Shown: positions 14,561 through 23,547 of the stretch, piece by piece
Layout of the letters: every line of letters begins with the position of its first letter
Position numbering within the stretch: position 1 is the first letter of the stretch
Source of the DNA: Streptomyces sp. TSRI0107
GTDB lineage: Bacteria; Actinomycetota; Actinomycetes; Streptomycetales; Streptomycetaceae
Direction: 5' to 3'
Assembly (NCBI RefSeq): GCF_001905845.1
Contig: NZ_LIVZ01000007.1
Coordinates: 124,001-188,000, forward strand
DNA: 64,000 nt
The notes under the pieces: generated by a model
What the model was told of the DNA's origin: nothing
What the model saw: the letters and a program-made list of their open reading frames with translations, nothing else
Databases searched by the model: none
Translations under genes and position numbers: made by a program

Positions 14561-17232
14561 TACTTGGCCGTCTCCGCGACCAGGCGCTCGACGGCGTCCA
14601 CGGCGTCACCGATGGCGGCCGGGTTCTGGCCGCCGCCCTGGGCGACGTCCGGCTTGCCGCCACCGCCGCCGCCGAGGGTCTTGGCGGCCGTGCGGACCAG
14701 GTCGCCGGCCTTGAGGCCGCGCTCGCGGGCGGCCTCGTTGGTGGCGATCACCGTCAGCGGCTTGCCGTTGACCGTGGTGAACAGGGCCACCACGGCGGCC
14801 CGGCCGCCCTGGATGCGGCCGCGCACGTCGAGGACCAGCTTGCGCAGGTCGTCGGCGGTGGTGCCGTCCGGGACCTGGCCGGTGACCAGGGCCACACCGC
14901 GCACGTCCTTGGCGGACTCGGCGAGACCGGCGGCGGCCTGCAGCACCTTCTCCGCGCGGAACTTCTCGATCTCCTTCTCGGCGTCCTTGAGCTTGCCGAG
15001 CATGGCGGAGACCTTCTCCGGAAGCTCCTCCGGACGGCCCTTGATCAGCTCCTGGAGCTGGGCCACGACCGTGTGCTCACGGGCGAGGAAGTTGTAGGCG
15101 TCCACGCCGACCAGGGCCTCGATACGGCGCACACCGGAGCCGATGGAGGACTCGCCGAGCAGCTTCACCAGGCCCAGCTGGGCGGTGTTGTGCACGTGCG
15201 TGCCGCCGCACAGCTCCTTGGAGAAGTCGCCGATGGTGACGACGCGCACCCGCTCGCCGTACTTCTCGCCGAACTCGGCGATGGCGCCCTGCTTCTTGGC
15301 CTCGTCGATGCCCATGACCTCGGCGTGCACGGCGAGGTCGCGGGACAGCACCTCGTTGATCTTCTGCTCGACGTCGGTCATCACGGCCGTCGGAACGGCG
15401 GACGGCGAGCCGAAGTCGAAGCGGAAGCGGCCGGGCTGGTTCTCGGAACCGGCCTGGGCGGCCGTCGGGCCGAGCGCGTCGCGCAGGGCCTGGTGGGTGA
15501 GGTGGGTGGCCGAGTGGGCGCGGGCGATGGCCGTGCGACGGCGGGCGTCGATCGAGGCGTGGGCCTTGGCGCCGACGGTGACCTCGCCGACCTGGACGAC
15601 GCCCTTGTGGACGTAGACGCCGGGCACCGGCTTCTGGCAGTCGCGGATCTCGATGACGGCACCGGTGTCGACCTTGATCCGGCCGGTGTCGCCGATCTGG
15701 CCGCCGCCCTCGGCGTAGAACGGGGTCCGGTCGAGGACGATCTCGACCTCGTCGCCCTCGGTGGCGGCCGGGGAGGAGACGCCGTCGACGAGGATGCCGA
15801 CGACCGTGGTCTCGCCCTCGGTGTCGGTGTAGCCGATGAAGTCGGTCGCACCGGCCTTGTCGGCGATCTCACGGTAGGCGCCGGCGCCGGCGTGGCCGGT
15901 CTTCTTGGCCTGGGCGTCGGCCTTGGCGCGCTCCCGCTGCTCCTTCATCAGGCGGCGGAAGCCCTCCTCGTCCACGGAGAGGCCCTGCTCGGCGGCCATC
16001 TCCAGGGTGAGGTCGATCGGGAAGCCCCAGGTGTCGTGGAGCAGGAAGGCCTTGTCGCCGGGCAGGACGGTTCCGCCGGCGGCCTTGGTGTCGGTGACGG
16101 CCGTGTCGAGGATGTTGGTGCCGGCCTTCAGCGTCTTGAGGAAGGCGTTCTCCTCGGCGAGGGCGACCTTCTCGATGCGCTCGCGGTCGGTGATCAGCTC
16201 GGGGTACTGCTGGCCCATCATGCCGATCACGGTGTCGATCAGGTCCTTGACGACCGGACCGGTGGCGCCGAGCAGGCGCATGTTGCGGATGGCGCGGCGC
16301 ATGATGCGGCGCAGCACGTACCCGCGGCCCTCGTTGCCGGGGGTCACGCCGTCGCCGATGAGCATGACGGACGTGCGCATGTGGTCGGTGACCACGCGCA
16401 GGGAGACGTCCGACTCGTGGGCGTCGCCGTAGGCCACGCCGGTCAGCTCGGTGGCCTTCTTGATGACGGCCATGGAGGTGTCGATCTCGTACATGTTCTG
16501 CACGCCCTGCAGAATCATGGCGAGGCGTTCCAGACCGAGGCCGGTGTCGATGTTCTTGCTCGGCAGCTCGCCCAGGATCTCGAAGTTGTCCTTGCCGATG
16601 CCCTCGCCCCGCTCGTACTGCATGAAGACGAGGTTCCAGATCTCGACGTACCGCTCGTCGTTGACGGCGGGGCCGCCCTCGACGCCGAACTCGGGGCCGC
16701 GGTCGTAGTTGATCTCGGAGCAGGGGCCGCAGGGGCCGGGGACGCCCATGGACCAGTAGTTGTCCTTCATGCCGAGGCGCTGGATGCGCTCCTTCGGCAC
16801 GCCGACGACCTCGTGCCAGATGCGCTCGGCCTCGTCGTCGTCCTTGTAGACGGTGATCCAGAGCTTCTCCGGCTCCAGGCCGTAACCGCCCTTGTCCTGG
16901 GGCGTGGTGAGCAGCTCCCAGGCGTACTTGATGGCGCCTTCCTTGAAGTAGTCGCCGAAGGAGAAGTTGCCGCACATCTGGAAGAACGTGCCGTGCCGCG
17001 TGGTCTTGCCGACCTCTTCGATGTCGGGCGTGCGCACGCACTTCTGGACGCTGGTGGCGCGGGCGAAGGGCGGCTTGACCTCGCCCAGGAAGTAGGGCTT
17101 GAAGGGCACCATGCCGGCCGGGACGAGGAGCAGAGTCGGGTCGTCCGCGATGAGCGACGCCGAAGGGACGACGGTGTGCCCGCGCTCCTCGAAGAAGCTC
17201 AGCCAGCGACGGCGGATCTCAGCCGACTCCAT
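14560..17232 (-). CDS. alaS: Alanyl-tRNA synthetase
   Basis: This 890-residue class II synthetase is full length. The aminoacylation domain has FKPYFLGE, RHGTFFQMCGNFSFGDYFK and the GLGLERLAMI motif 3. The editing domain has HSATHL (HxxxH zinc site), CGGTHVHNT and EIVLDRTPFYAEGGGQIGD. The C-terminal DHHA1/C-Ala domain ends with GGGGGGKPDVAQGGG. It charges tRNA-Ala and edits Ser and Gly mischarges. The ATG touches the stop of the small 17232-17576 gene (TGATG), and the last base is shared with the ruvX start. Confidence 0.98.
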   Translation of the reverse strand: MESAEIRRRWLSFFEERGHTVVPSASLIADDPTLLLVPAGMVPFKPYFLGEVKPPFARATSVQKCVRTPDIEEVGKTTRHGTFFQMCGNFSFGDYFKEGAIKYAWELLTTPQDKGGYGLEPEKLWITVYKDDDEAERIWHEVVGVPKERIQRLGMKDNYWSMGVPGPCGPCSEINYDRGPEFGVEGGPAVNDERYVEIWNLVFMQYERGEGIGKDNFEILGELPSKNIDTGLGLERLAMILQGVQNMYEIDTSMAVIKKATELTGVAYGDAHESDVSLRVVTDHMRTSVMLIGDGVTPGNEGRGYVLRRIMRRAIRNMRLLGATGPVVKDLIDTVIGMMGQQYPELITDRERIEKVALAEENAFLKTLKAGTNILDTAVTDTKAAGGTVLPGDKAFLLHDTWGFPIDLTLEMAAEQGLSVDEEGFRRLMKEQRERAKADAQAKKTGHAGAGAYREIADKAGATDFIGYTDTEGETTVVGILVDGVSSPAATEGDEVEIVLDRTPFYAEGGGQIGDTGRIKVDTGAVIEIRDCQKPVPGVYVHKGVVQVGEVTVGAKAHASIDARRRTAIARAHSATHLTHQALRDALGPTAAQAGSENQPGRFRFDFGSPSAVPTAVMTDVEQKINEVLSRDLAVHAEVMGIDEAKKQGAIAEFGEKYGERVRVVTIGDFSKELCGGTHVHNTAQLGLVKLLGESSIGSGVRRIEALVGVDAYNFLAREHTVVAQLQELIKGRPEELPEKVSAMLGKLKDAEKEIEKFRAEKVLQAAAGLAESAKDVRGVALVTGQVPDGTTADDLRKLVLDVRGRIQGGRAAVVALFTTVNGKPLTVIATNEAARERGLKAGDLVRTAAKTLGGGGGGKPDVAQGGGQNPAAIGDAVDAVERLVAETAK

Positions 17233-17576
17233 CAGTGGTCCTCATTCCGGTTGTACGAGTACGTCGTGTTCTCGATGTACTTGGGGTCGTTGCGGTTCTC
17301 GATGACGGCGTAGCGCCGCGGAGCGGGCAGCTCGGGGTCCGCGTTGATGCCGAGGGCCTCGCCGAGTTCGGCCTCCCGCTGGGCCATGTTGTCGCGGACG
17401 TCGAGGGCGAAGCCGACCGCGCGGTCCTTGAGCCGGTGGCCCGCCTCGATCGCCTTGTTCGCCGCGGTCGCGGCCAGGCTCTCGGGGGTCAGCTGCTTCA
17501 GCTTGCGGTTGACCTTGGTGGTGGCCCACACACCGGCGGCGACACCCGTGGTGAACCAGAACGTACGGCGGAACAT
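17232..17576 (-). CDS. Small actinobacterial protein (DUF6167-like) upstream of alaS
   Basis: This 114-residue protein starts MFRRTFWFTTGVAAGVWATTKV, a short N-terminal hydrophobic segment (residues ~5-20) that may anchor it to the membrane or act as a hairpin. A charged helical part follows, LKDRAVGFALDVRDNMAQREAELGEAL, and a Tyr/Asn-rich tail. I recall a similar small gene before alaS in other streptomycetes. Its function is unknown. It lies 7 nt after the DUF948 gene and its stop overlaps the alaS ATG. Confidence 0.75.
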   Translation of the reverse strand: MFRRTFWFTTGVAAGVWATTKVNRKLKQLTPESLAATAANKAIEAGHRLKDRAVGFALDVRDNMAQREAELGEALGINADPELPAPRRYAVIENRNDPKYIENTTYSYNRNEDH

Positions 17577-17583
17577 CGCTGGT

Positions 17584-18030
17584 TCAGTCCTTCTTTCCGC
17601 GGAGGTTTCGCTTCGCCCGCCGCGCGGCCGGGACGGTACGGCCCACGATCACGGTACGCCGGGGTGCCCGCTCGGGCACGTCGTCCTTGCGTCCGCCGAG
17701 CGCCCGGCGGACGCCGTATCCGAAGGCCGCGACCTTGACCAGCGGGCCTCCGAAGGTGGAGGCGACGGTGGTCGACAGCGCGGACGCGTTGGACGTGACC
17801 TCCTGGACGTCGGAGGCGATCGCGTCGACCCGGTCGATCTGGGTCTGCGCGGAGCGCACCGCCTCGGAGGCGTCGGCCAGCAGCGGGACGGCCTGGTCGG
17901 TCACGTCCGCCACGAGCTTGGTGGTCGCCTTGAGCGTCTGGGCCAGCCTCACGAGTGCCACCGCGAGGAAGGAGACCAGGATCGCCCAGAAGACGGCCAC
18001 CAGGATCCCGGCCACCTCTCCACCGGACAC
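17584..18030 (-). CDS. DUF948-type membrane protein
   Basis: This 148-residue protein starts at GTG (VSGGEVAGILVAVFWAILV), with a GGGAG site 12-13 nt upstream. One membrane helix spans residues ~6-28. A long amphipathic helical stretch (LAQTLKATTKLVADVTDQ to VTSNASALSTTVASTFG) resembles general-stress/phasin-like coiled coils, and a strongly basic tail rich in Arg and Lys (AARRAKRNLRGKKD) follows. That topology, an anchor plus extended helix, is typical of DUF948 proteins. It is the first gene of the run leading to alaS, divergent from the ATPase gene at 18193. Biological role unknown. Confidence 0.8.
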   Translation of the reverse strand: MSGGEVAGILVAVFWAILVSFLAVALVRLAQTLKATTKLVADVTDQAVPLLADASEAVRSAQTQIDRVDAIASDVQEVTSNASALSTTVASTFGGPLVKVAAFGYGVRRALGGRKDDVPERAPRRTVIVGRTVPAARRAKRNLRGKKD

Positions 18031-18153
18031 CTTGTGCACCCGCTCCCTGAAACGTGCCTGAACATCGAGAAAGTCGTGCACCGAGCCTATCGCGCCGGGG
18101 CTGCCCGTCCGTACCGCATTACCGGGCGGGACCAGCGGAGTTGCCTCCGGCAT

Positions 18154-18183
18154 TTGTACGCAGTGCATACGATTGAGTACGCT
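18154..18183 (+). promoter_or_regulatory. Promoter of the ATPase gene, implying a leaderless mRNA
   Basis: TTGTAC (18154-18159) and TACGCT (18178-18183) are 18 nt apart. Only 9 nt separate the -10 box from the ATG at 18193, so transcription would begin at or within a few bases of the start codon. No Shine-Dalgarno is visible in front of the ATG. Confidence 0.5.
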
Positions 18184-18192
18184 CCGTATCCC

Positions 18193-20352
18193 ATGCGGGA
18201 CCAACACAGCGGCGACACCTCCCGGACCGGCAATCTCCCCTGGGAACTCGACGGGTTCGTCGGACGGACCTCCGAACTCGCCGCCCTGACGGCGGCGCTC
18301 GGCGCCGCGCGGCTGGTGACCGTGACCGGCGTCGGCGGAGTCGGCAAGTCGCGGCTGGCCGCGCGCGCCGCCGCCGGTGCCGCGCCCCGAGACGGGGTGT
18401 GGCGCGCGGAACTGGCCCCGCTGCGCGACCCGGAGTTCGTCGACTACGCCGTGATGGAGGCCCTGGGCCTCACCGACCACACCACCCGGCAGCCCCGCGA
18501 GACGCTGCTCGGCCATCTCGCCGACCGGCAACTGCTGCTGGTCATCGACGGTTTCGAGCACCTCGTGGACGCTTGCGCCGCGCTGGTCGTGGAGCTGCTG
18601 CGCGGGGCGCCGGGACTCACGGTCCTGGCCGTGGGACGCCGGCCGCTCGCGGTGTCGGGCGAGCGGCTGTTCCCGCTGGCGCCGCTGGGTGAGGACGAGG
18701 CGGTGGCGCTGTTCGCCGACCGGGCGGCCCGGCAGGGGCTGCCGCCCGGCGACGAGCGGACCGTACGGGAGCTGTGCCGGCGGCTGGACGGTGTCCCGCT
18801 GGCGATCGAGCTGGCCGCGGGGCGGCTGCGGGCCCTCTCCCCGGAGCTGCTGCTGGACCGGCTGGAGGACCGGTTCCGGCTGCTGACGGGCGGTGGGCGG
18901 GACGGGCTCCCCCGGCACCGGACGCTGCGTACGGCGATCGGCTGGAGCCATGAGCTGTGCACGCCCGAGGAGCGGCTGCTGTGGTCCCGGCTGTCGGTGT
19001 TCACCGGGCCCTTCGACCTGGAGGCCGCCGAGTACGTGTGCGCCGGGCACGGTCTGCGCGCCGAGGACGTCCTGGACGTGCTGGACGAACTGATCGCGCA
19101 GTGCGTGGTCGGGCGGGAGCCGGGCGGGACGCCGGTGCGCTACCGGATGCTGGACACGGTCCGCGCGTACGGCGCCGAGTGGCTGGAGGCCACCGGTGAC
19201 GCCGGCCGGCTTCGGCGGCGGCACCGCGACTGGTACCTGGGTCTCGCCACCTGGTGCGAGCTGGACTGGTTCTCGCCCCGCCAGTGCGAGGTGGCCGCCC
19301 GGGTGGCGGCGGAGCTGCCCAATCTGCGCAGCGCCCTGGAGTTCTGTCTGGCCGAGCCCGACGAGGCGCATCTGGCGCAGTACCTCGCGGGCTCCCTGTG
19401 GTTCTGCTGGGTCGGCTGCGGGCGGCTGGCCGAGGGCCGGCACTGGCTGGAGCGGGCTCTGGCGCTGGACTCCGACCACGAGCAGCCCCGGCTGAAGGCC
19501 CTGTGGGTGCTGGGCTATGTGGCCATCCTGCAGGGCGATCCGGTCCCGGCCCTTGCGGCGCTCCAGGAGTGCCGGGAGGAGGCGGAGCGGTCGGGGAGCG
19601 CGACGGCGCTGGCGTACGCCGAGCACCGCACCGGCTGTCTGGCGCTGGTCACGGACGACATGGCGCGTGCGGAGACCCTGCTGCGCTCGGCTCTGGACCG
19701 CTACCGGGAGATCGGCGAACTCAACAGCAACGTCCTGATGGCGCAGGTCGAGCTGGCCATGACCCGGGCGTTCCAGGGCGATCTGCCGGACGCCGTGCGG
19801 CTGTGCGAGGACGTGCGCCGGGTGTGCGAGGACCACGGGGAGCGCTGGGCCCGGGGCTACGCGCTGTACGTCCTGGCGTACGCCGCCTGGAGCGAGGGCG
19901 ACACGGACCGCGCCCGCGTCCTGCTGACGGAGTGCGTGCGTGGCGCGCACGGCTTCCGGGATCTGCTGGGCTGCGTGCTGGCGGTGGAGCTGCTGGCGTT
20001 GGTGACGGCGACGGAGGGCGACCCGGCGGAGGCGGCGGTGCTGCAGGGCGCGGCGGCCCGTATCTGGCCGTCGGTGGGGCTGCCGCTGTTCGGCTCGGCG
20101 CACTACAAGGGCCCGCACGAGCTGTGCGAGGCGATGGCCCGGGAGCAGCTGGGCGACGAGCGGTACGAGGAGTGCGTGCGGGAGGGCGAGCGGCTGGAGC
20201 GCGCGGAGGCAGTCGCCCGGGTGCGGCAACGGGGGCGTATCCGCAACGCGGTGCCGGGCCCGCGCGGGCCGGTGCGGGAGGCGCGAGGGTCGGCGGACAC
20301 GCAGAAGCCCGCCGGCTCGCCCACCCGGAAGGGCGGGGAGACGGCGGGCTGA
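18193..20352 (+). CDS. STAND-like ATPase with TPR-type C-terminus (AfsR/LuxR-ATPase relative)
   Basis: This is a 719-residue protein. Its NB-ARC-like nucleotide-binding domain has Walker A GVGGVGKS (residues 46-53), Walker B LLLVIDGFEHL with Asp119, a sensor-like LTVLAVGRRPL, and the GVPLAIELAAGRLRAL motif typical of AfsR, MalT and LuxR ATPases. Residues ~230-330 resemble the winged-helix segment after NB-ARC (RTAIGWSHELCTPEERLLWSRLSVF). The rest is helical, TPR-like repeats to about 660. There is no recognisable DNA-binding domain at either end, so it is an orphan signalling ATPase rather than a proven transcription factor. It is divergent from the DUF948 gene and convergent with rpsD, with an apparent leaderless promoter. 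Confidence 0.8.
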   Translation: MRDQHSGDTSRTGNLPWELDGFVGRTSELAALTAALGAARLVTVTGVGGVGKSRLAARAAAGAAPRDGVWRAELAPLRDPEFVDYAVMEALGLTDHTTRQPRETLLGHLADRQLLLVIDGFEHLVDACAALVVELLRGAPGLTVLAVGRRPLAVSGERLFPLAPLGEDEAVALFADRAARQGLPPGDERTVRELCRRLDGVPLAIELAAGRLRALSPELLLDRLEDRFRLLTGGGRDGLPRHRTLRTAIGWSHELCTPEERLLWSRLSVFTGPFDLEAAEYVCAGHGLRAEDVLDVLDELIAQCVVGREPGGTPVRYRMLDTVRAYGAEWLEATGDAGRLRRRHRDWYLGLATWCELDWFSPRQCEVAARVAAELPNLRSALEFCLAEPDEAHLAQYLAGSLWFCWVGCGRLAEGRHWLERALALDSDHEQPRLKALWVLGYVAILQGDPVPALAALQECREEAERSGSATALAYAEHRTGCLALVTDDMARAETLLRSALDRYREIGELNSNVLMAQVELAMTRAFQGDLPDAVRLCEDVRRVCEDHGERWARGYALYVLAYAAWSEGDTDRARVLLTECVRGAHGFRDLLGCVLAVELLALVTATEGDPAEAAVLQGAAARIWPSVGLPLFGSAHYKGPHELCEAMAREQLGDERYEECVREGERLERAEAVARVRQRGRIRNAVPGPRGPVREARGSADTQKPAGSPTRKGGETAG
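20306..20350. terminator. Hairpin at the end of the ATPase gene
   Basis: AGCCCGCCG (20306-20314) pairs with CGGCGGGCT (20342-20350), with an inner CGCCC/GGGCG stem. It overlaps the last codons of the ATPase gene and lies 25 nt beyond the convergent rpsD stop, so it may serve both. Confidence 0.5.
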
Positions 20353-20374
20353 CGCAGGAGGTGCTACACCCGGA

Positions 20375-20989
20375 TCAACGGGCGTAGTACTCGACGACGA
20401 GCTGCTCGTCGCAGATCACCGGGATCTCCTTGCGGTTCGGCTCACGGTCCAGGCGGAACGCCAGGGCGCGGAGGTTCACCTGGAGGTAGCGCGGGGTCTC
20501 GCCGTCGGGGGCGAAGCCACCCTCACGGGCGATCGAGAACAGCGTCTTCTCACGGCTGCGCTCGCGAACCTGCACGACGTCGTCCGGGCGGACACGGAAC
20601 GACGGCTTGTCGACCTTCTGGCCGTTGACCTCGATGTGGCCGTGCACGACCATCTGGCGGGCCTGGTAGATCGTGCGGGCGATGCCCGAACGCAGGACCA
20701 GGGCGTCGAGACGGCGCTCGAGCTCGACGATCAGGGCCTCACCGGTCTTGCCCTGCACCTTGGAGGCACGCTCGTAGGCGCGGACCAGCTGACGCTCGGA
20801 GATGTCGTACTGCGCGCGCAGACGCTGCTTCTCCAGCAGACGGACCTTGTAGTCCGAGTTCTGCTTGCGGCCGCGGCCGTGCTCACCCGGCGGGTAGGGA
20901 CGGGCCTCGAAGTACTTGACGGCCTTCGGGGTCAGCGCGATGCCGAGGGCACGCGACTTCTTGACCTTGGGGCGGGACTGGTTCGCCAC
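20375..20989 (-). CDS. rpsD: Ribosomal protein S4
   Basis: This 204-residue S4 is full length. The GTG at 20989 (VANQSRPKVKKSRALG) is chosen by family length and a GAGAG site upstream; the longer in-frame reading is not conserved-looking. The S4 RNA-binding domain is clear: RLDALVLRSGIARTIYQARQMVVHGHIEVNG. S4 nucleates 30S assembly on 16S rRNA. As usual for Streptomyces the gene stands alone, outside the alpha operon. A ~285-nt untranslated leader is predicted, leaving room for S4 autoregulation, though I did not identify a convincing mRNA binding structure. Confidence 0.97.
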   Translation of the reverse strand: MANQSRPKVKKSRALGIALTPKAVKYFEARPYPPGEHGRGRKQNSDYKVRLLEKQRLRAQYDISERQLVRAYERASKVQGKTGEALIVELERRLDALVLRSGIARTIYQARQMVVHGHIEVNGQKVDKPSFRVRPDDVVQVRERSREKTLFSIAREGGFAPDGETPRYLQVNLRALAFRLDREPNRKEIPVICDEQLVVEYYAR

Positions 20990-21290
20990 TTGTCTCTCAT
21001 TTCTGGTGTTCGGCTTGTCAGAGTTGAGGGAGGTCGCATCCGCAGCCGGGGAATCCCGCCGGGTCCGCATGGGACCTGCCGGGCAGCCGCTCCCCTGGTC
21101 TGGGCACATACGTGCAGCACGCGAGTGGCCCACCGACCGAATCCGGGATTCCGGGTGGTGGTGGGCTGCCCGCGACACCGTTCGACGGTGCGCGACGCTC
21201 CTGGAGCCGATCCGCTGGGGACCGGTTCTCCGGCTGACTGTCCCGTTCTGACTGCACAGGACGCAGCGCTTCAACGATCCTACAGGGTGC
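20990..21290 (-). promoter_or_regulatory. rpsD leader and promoter region (no gene)
   Basis: This is a gap of 301 nt between rpsD and rarA on the same strand. A TAGGAT -10 candidate lies at 21277-21282 on the minus strand, just after the rarA stop; the matching -35 is poor. A small perfect hairpin (CACCGT-TCG-ACGGTG) lies at 21176-21190. No open reading frame here has convincing coding character. Confidence 0.35.
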
Positions 21291-22646
21291 TCAGGACCGC
21301 CTGCGACCGAGGTGCTTCCTGGTCCACTCCACGGCGTCCGCGTACCGTGCCTCCGCGCCGTGCCGGCTCGGGGTGTAGTACTCGCGGTCCTTCAGGGCGT
21401 CCGGCGCGTACTGCTGGGCGGCGATGCCCTCGGGCAGGTCGTGCGGATAGACGTACCCCTGCCCGTGGCCGAGCTTGGCGGCGCCCTTGTAGTGGGAGTC
21501 GCGCAGGTGCCCGGGCACCGGCCCGGCCAGTCCCTTGCGTACGTCGTCCAGGGCGGCGCCGATCGCTGTGGTCGCCGCGTTGGACTTGGGGGCGAGGGCC
21601 AGGGCGATGGTGGCGTGGCTGAGGGTGAGCGCGGCCTCGGGGAAGCCGATCATGGCGACGGCCTGGGCGGCGGCGACCGCGATCGGCAGGGCGCCCGGGT
21701 CGGCGAGTCCGATGTCCTCGCTGGCGGAGATCATCAGGCGGCGGGCGATGAACCTGGGGTCCTCGCCCGCCTCGATCATGCGGGCCAGGTAGTGCAGGGC
21801 GGCGTCGACGTCGGAGCCGCGGATGGACTTGATGAGGGCGCTGGCCACGTCGTAGTGCTGGTCGCCGTCGCGGTCGTACTTCACCGCCGCGCGGTCGACC
21901 GTCTCCTCCAGGGTGGTGAGGGCGATCTCCGGTTCGCCCTTGTCGAGCGCGGCCCCGGCGGCGGCCTCCAGGGCGGTCAGCGCGCGGCGGGCGTCGCCGC
22001 CGGCGATGCGCAGCAGGTGCTCCTCGGTGTCCTCGGGGAGGGTGACGGCGCCCTTGAGGCCGCGGTCGTCGCTCAGCGCCCGGCGGAGCAGCCCGCGGAC
22101 GTCGTCGTCCGTGAGGGGTTCGAGGGTGAGCAGCAGGGAGCGCGACAGCAGCGGGGAGATCACCGAGAAGTACGGGTTCTCGGTGGTCGCCGCGATCAGG
22201 GTCACCCAGCGGTTCTCGACGGCCGGGAGGAGGGAGTCCTGCTGGGCCTTGCTGAAGCGGTGGATCTCGTCGAGGAAGAGGACGGTCTCCTTGCCGTACC
22301 CGCCGGTGGCGCGGCGGGCGCCGTCGATGACCGCGCGGACCTCCTTGACCCCGGCGGTGATCGCGGACAGCTCCACGAAGCGCTTGTTGGTGGCCTTGGA
22401 GACGACGTACGCGAGTGTCGTCTTGCCCGTGCCGGGCGGGCCCCACAGGATCACCGAGGACGGTCCGGCCGGTCCCCCGGAACCCTCGCCGACCAGCCGG
22501 CGCAGCGGCGAGCCGGGCTTGAGCAGGTGCTGCTGGCCCACCACCTCGTCGAGGGTGCGCGGGCGCATCCGCACGGCCAGGGGGCTGCCGGTCGGGTCCT
22601 TCTCCTGGCGTTCTTCTGCGGCGGCGGTGAACAGGTCGGGCTCCAC
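21291..22646 (-). CDS. rarA: Replication-associated recombination protein RarA/MgsA-like AAA ATPase
   Basis: This 451-residue clamp-loader-like ATPase acts at stalled forks. Order: N-terminal PLAVRMRPRTLDEVVGQQHLL, Walker A GPPGTGKTT (~residues 69-77), Walker B ETVLFLDEIHRFSKAQQD, sensor TLIAATTENPYFS, the arginine-finger region, then the tetramerisation domain with YDVASALIKSIRGSDVDAALHYLARM and GYVYPHDLPEGIA. All are characteristic of RarA. It lies upstream of rpsD and 47 nt downstream of the VKOR-type gene. Confidence 0.96.
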   Translation of the reverse strand: MEPDLFTAAAEERQEKDPTGSPLAVRMRPRTLDEVVGQQHLLKPGSPLRRLVGEGSGGPAGPSSVILWGPPGTGKTTLAYVVSKATNKRFVELSAITAGVKEVRAVIDGARRATGGYGKETVLFLDEIHRFSKAQQDSLLPAVENRWVTLIAATTENPYFSVISPLLSRSLLLTLEPLTDDDVRGLLRRALSDDRGLKGAVTLPEDTEEHLLRIAGGDARRALTALEAAAGAALDKGEPEIALTTLEETVDRAAVKYDRDGDQHYDVASALIKSIRGSDVDAALHYLARMIEAGEDPRFIARRLMISASEDIGLADPGALPIAVAAAQAVAMIGFPEAALTLSHATIALALAPKSNAATTAIGAALDDVRKGLAGPVPGHLRDSHYKGAAKLGHGQGYVYPHDLPEGIAAQQYAPDALKDREYYTPSRHGAEARYADAVEWTRKHLGRRRS

Positions 22647-22693
22647 GCTGGAAACCCTAAATCACCGCACTGACAATCCCCCCGGGCGCCGGG

Positions 22694-23362
22694 TCAGGCC
22701 CAGAGCTGGCTGCCCCAGCGGGTCATGATCAGCATGACGATGATGCCGACGTGCGTGACCGGCAGCACCCAGGTGAACTCGCCGAGGAAGTTCCTGAGCC
22801 CGGCCGGGGCGGGCAGGAAGCCGTTCCGGACGTTGAAGGACGTCAGGTACCAGAACATGACGATGGTCGCGACCCAGGCCAGCGAGCACCACAGGCACAG
22901 CGCGTTGATCTCGTACAGCGACTGGATCATCAGCCAGGTGCAGAACCCGACACCGAAGAGCGTGCCCGCGTTGAAGGTGAGCCAGTACCAGCGCGGGAAG
23001 CGGGCCCGGGCGAGCAGGCTCATGCCGACGCAGATCACGATGCCGTAGGCGACGAGGCCGAGCATCGGGTTGGGGAACCCGAAGACGGACGCCTGCTCGC
23101 TCTCCATGACGCTGCCGCAGGACACGATCGGGTTGAGGCTGCAGCTCGGGGTGAACGTCTCGCCCCTGGCCTTGGCTTCCAGGATCTTGAACTTGTCGAG
23201 GGTGATGACCCAGGCGGCGAGCAGCCCCGCCGCGCCCGTGATCACCAGCAGCAGGGCGAAGGCCCGGCTGCCGCCCACCGTGCGCGGCTCGTCGGCGGTG
23301 TGCCGCGACTGCGGCCCGGGCTCGGGCTCGGTGGAGACGTCCTGGACTGTCGTCTTGCTCAT
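22694..23362 (-). CDS. Vitamin K epoxide reductase (VKOR) family disulfide-forming membrane protein
   Basis: This 222-residue protein has four or five membrane segments (about 34-55, 98-118, 126-147, 157-178 and 195-214). The VKOR cysteines are all present: the loop pair Cys74 and Cys82 (SCSLNPIVSCGSVM) and the quinone-proximal CLWC motif at 156-159 (EINALCLWCSLAW). In actinobacteria these proteins take the place of DsbB, passing electrons from a thioredoxin-like DsbA partner to menaquinone. No fused thioredoxin domain is seen, so the partner must be encoded elsewhere. ATG at 23362 is chosen; a GTG one codon upstream or at 23440 cannot be excluded, because no strong ribosome-binding site is present. 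Confidence 0.9.
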   Translation of the reverse strand: MSKTTVQDVSTEPEPGPQSRHTADEPRTVGGSRAFALLLVITGAAGLLAAWVITLDKFKILEAKARGETFTPSCSLNPIVSCGSVMESEQASVFGFPNPMLGLVAYGIVICVGMSLLARARFPRWYWLTFNAGTLFGVGFCTWLMIQSLYEINALCLWCSLAWVATIVMFWYLTSFNVRNGFLPAPAGLRNFLGEFTWVLPVTHVGIIVMLIMTRWGSQLWA

Positions 23363-23500
23363 CACGCCGATTCCGTCACTTGAGGGAGGTGGACCTGCTT
23401 CCGGCATCGGACATTGTGCCGCACACCCCTGTGTGGCCACCGTTCGCTGCGCATAAGGACATACGGCCGAAGGCCGTCCACCGTTCGGATCCGGACATGC

Positions 23501-23537
23501 CGGGAGCGCCGGGGTTCCCTTGTCCCCGGCGCTCCCG
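23501..23537 (-). terminator. Terminator after hisS
   Basis: A perfect 14-bp stem (23501-23514 with 23524-23537; CGGGAGCGCCGGGG) has a 9-nt loop. It is 11 nt beyond the hisS stop on the minus strand. Confidence 0.75.
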
Positions 23538-23547
23538 CGAGGCCTTC

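Noticed and set aside
17584..20229. An 881-codon open frame on the minus strand antisense to the STAND-like ATPase
   Set aside because: It is a high-GC shadow frame. Only its last 149 codons (17584-18030) form a real gene, the DUF948 protein; the rest mirrors the ATPase gene.
20990..21290. S4-type autoregulatory pseudoknot in the rpsD leader
   Set aside because: Only one small hairpin (21176-21190) is clear; it does not resemble the known S4 leader structures and is too short to call.
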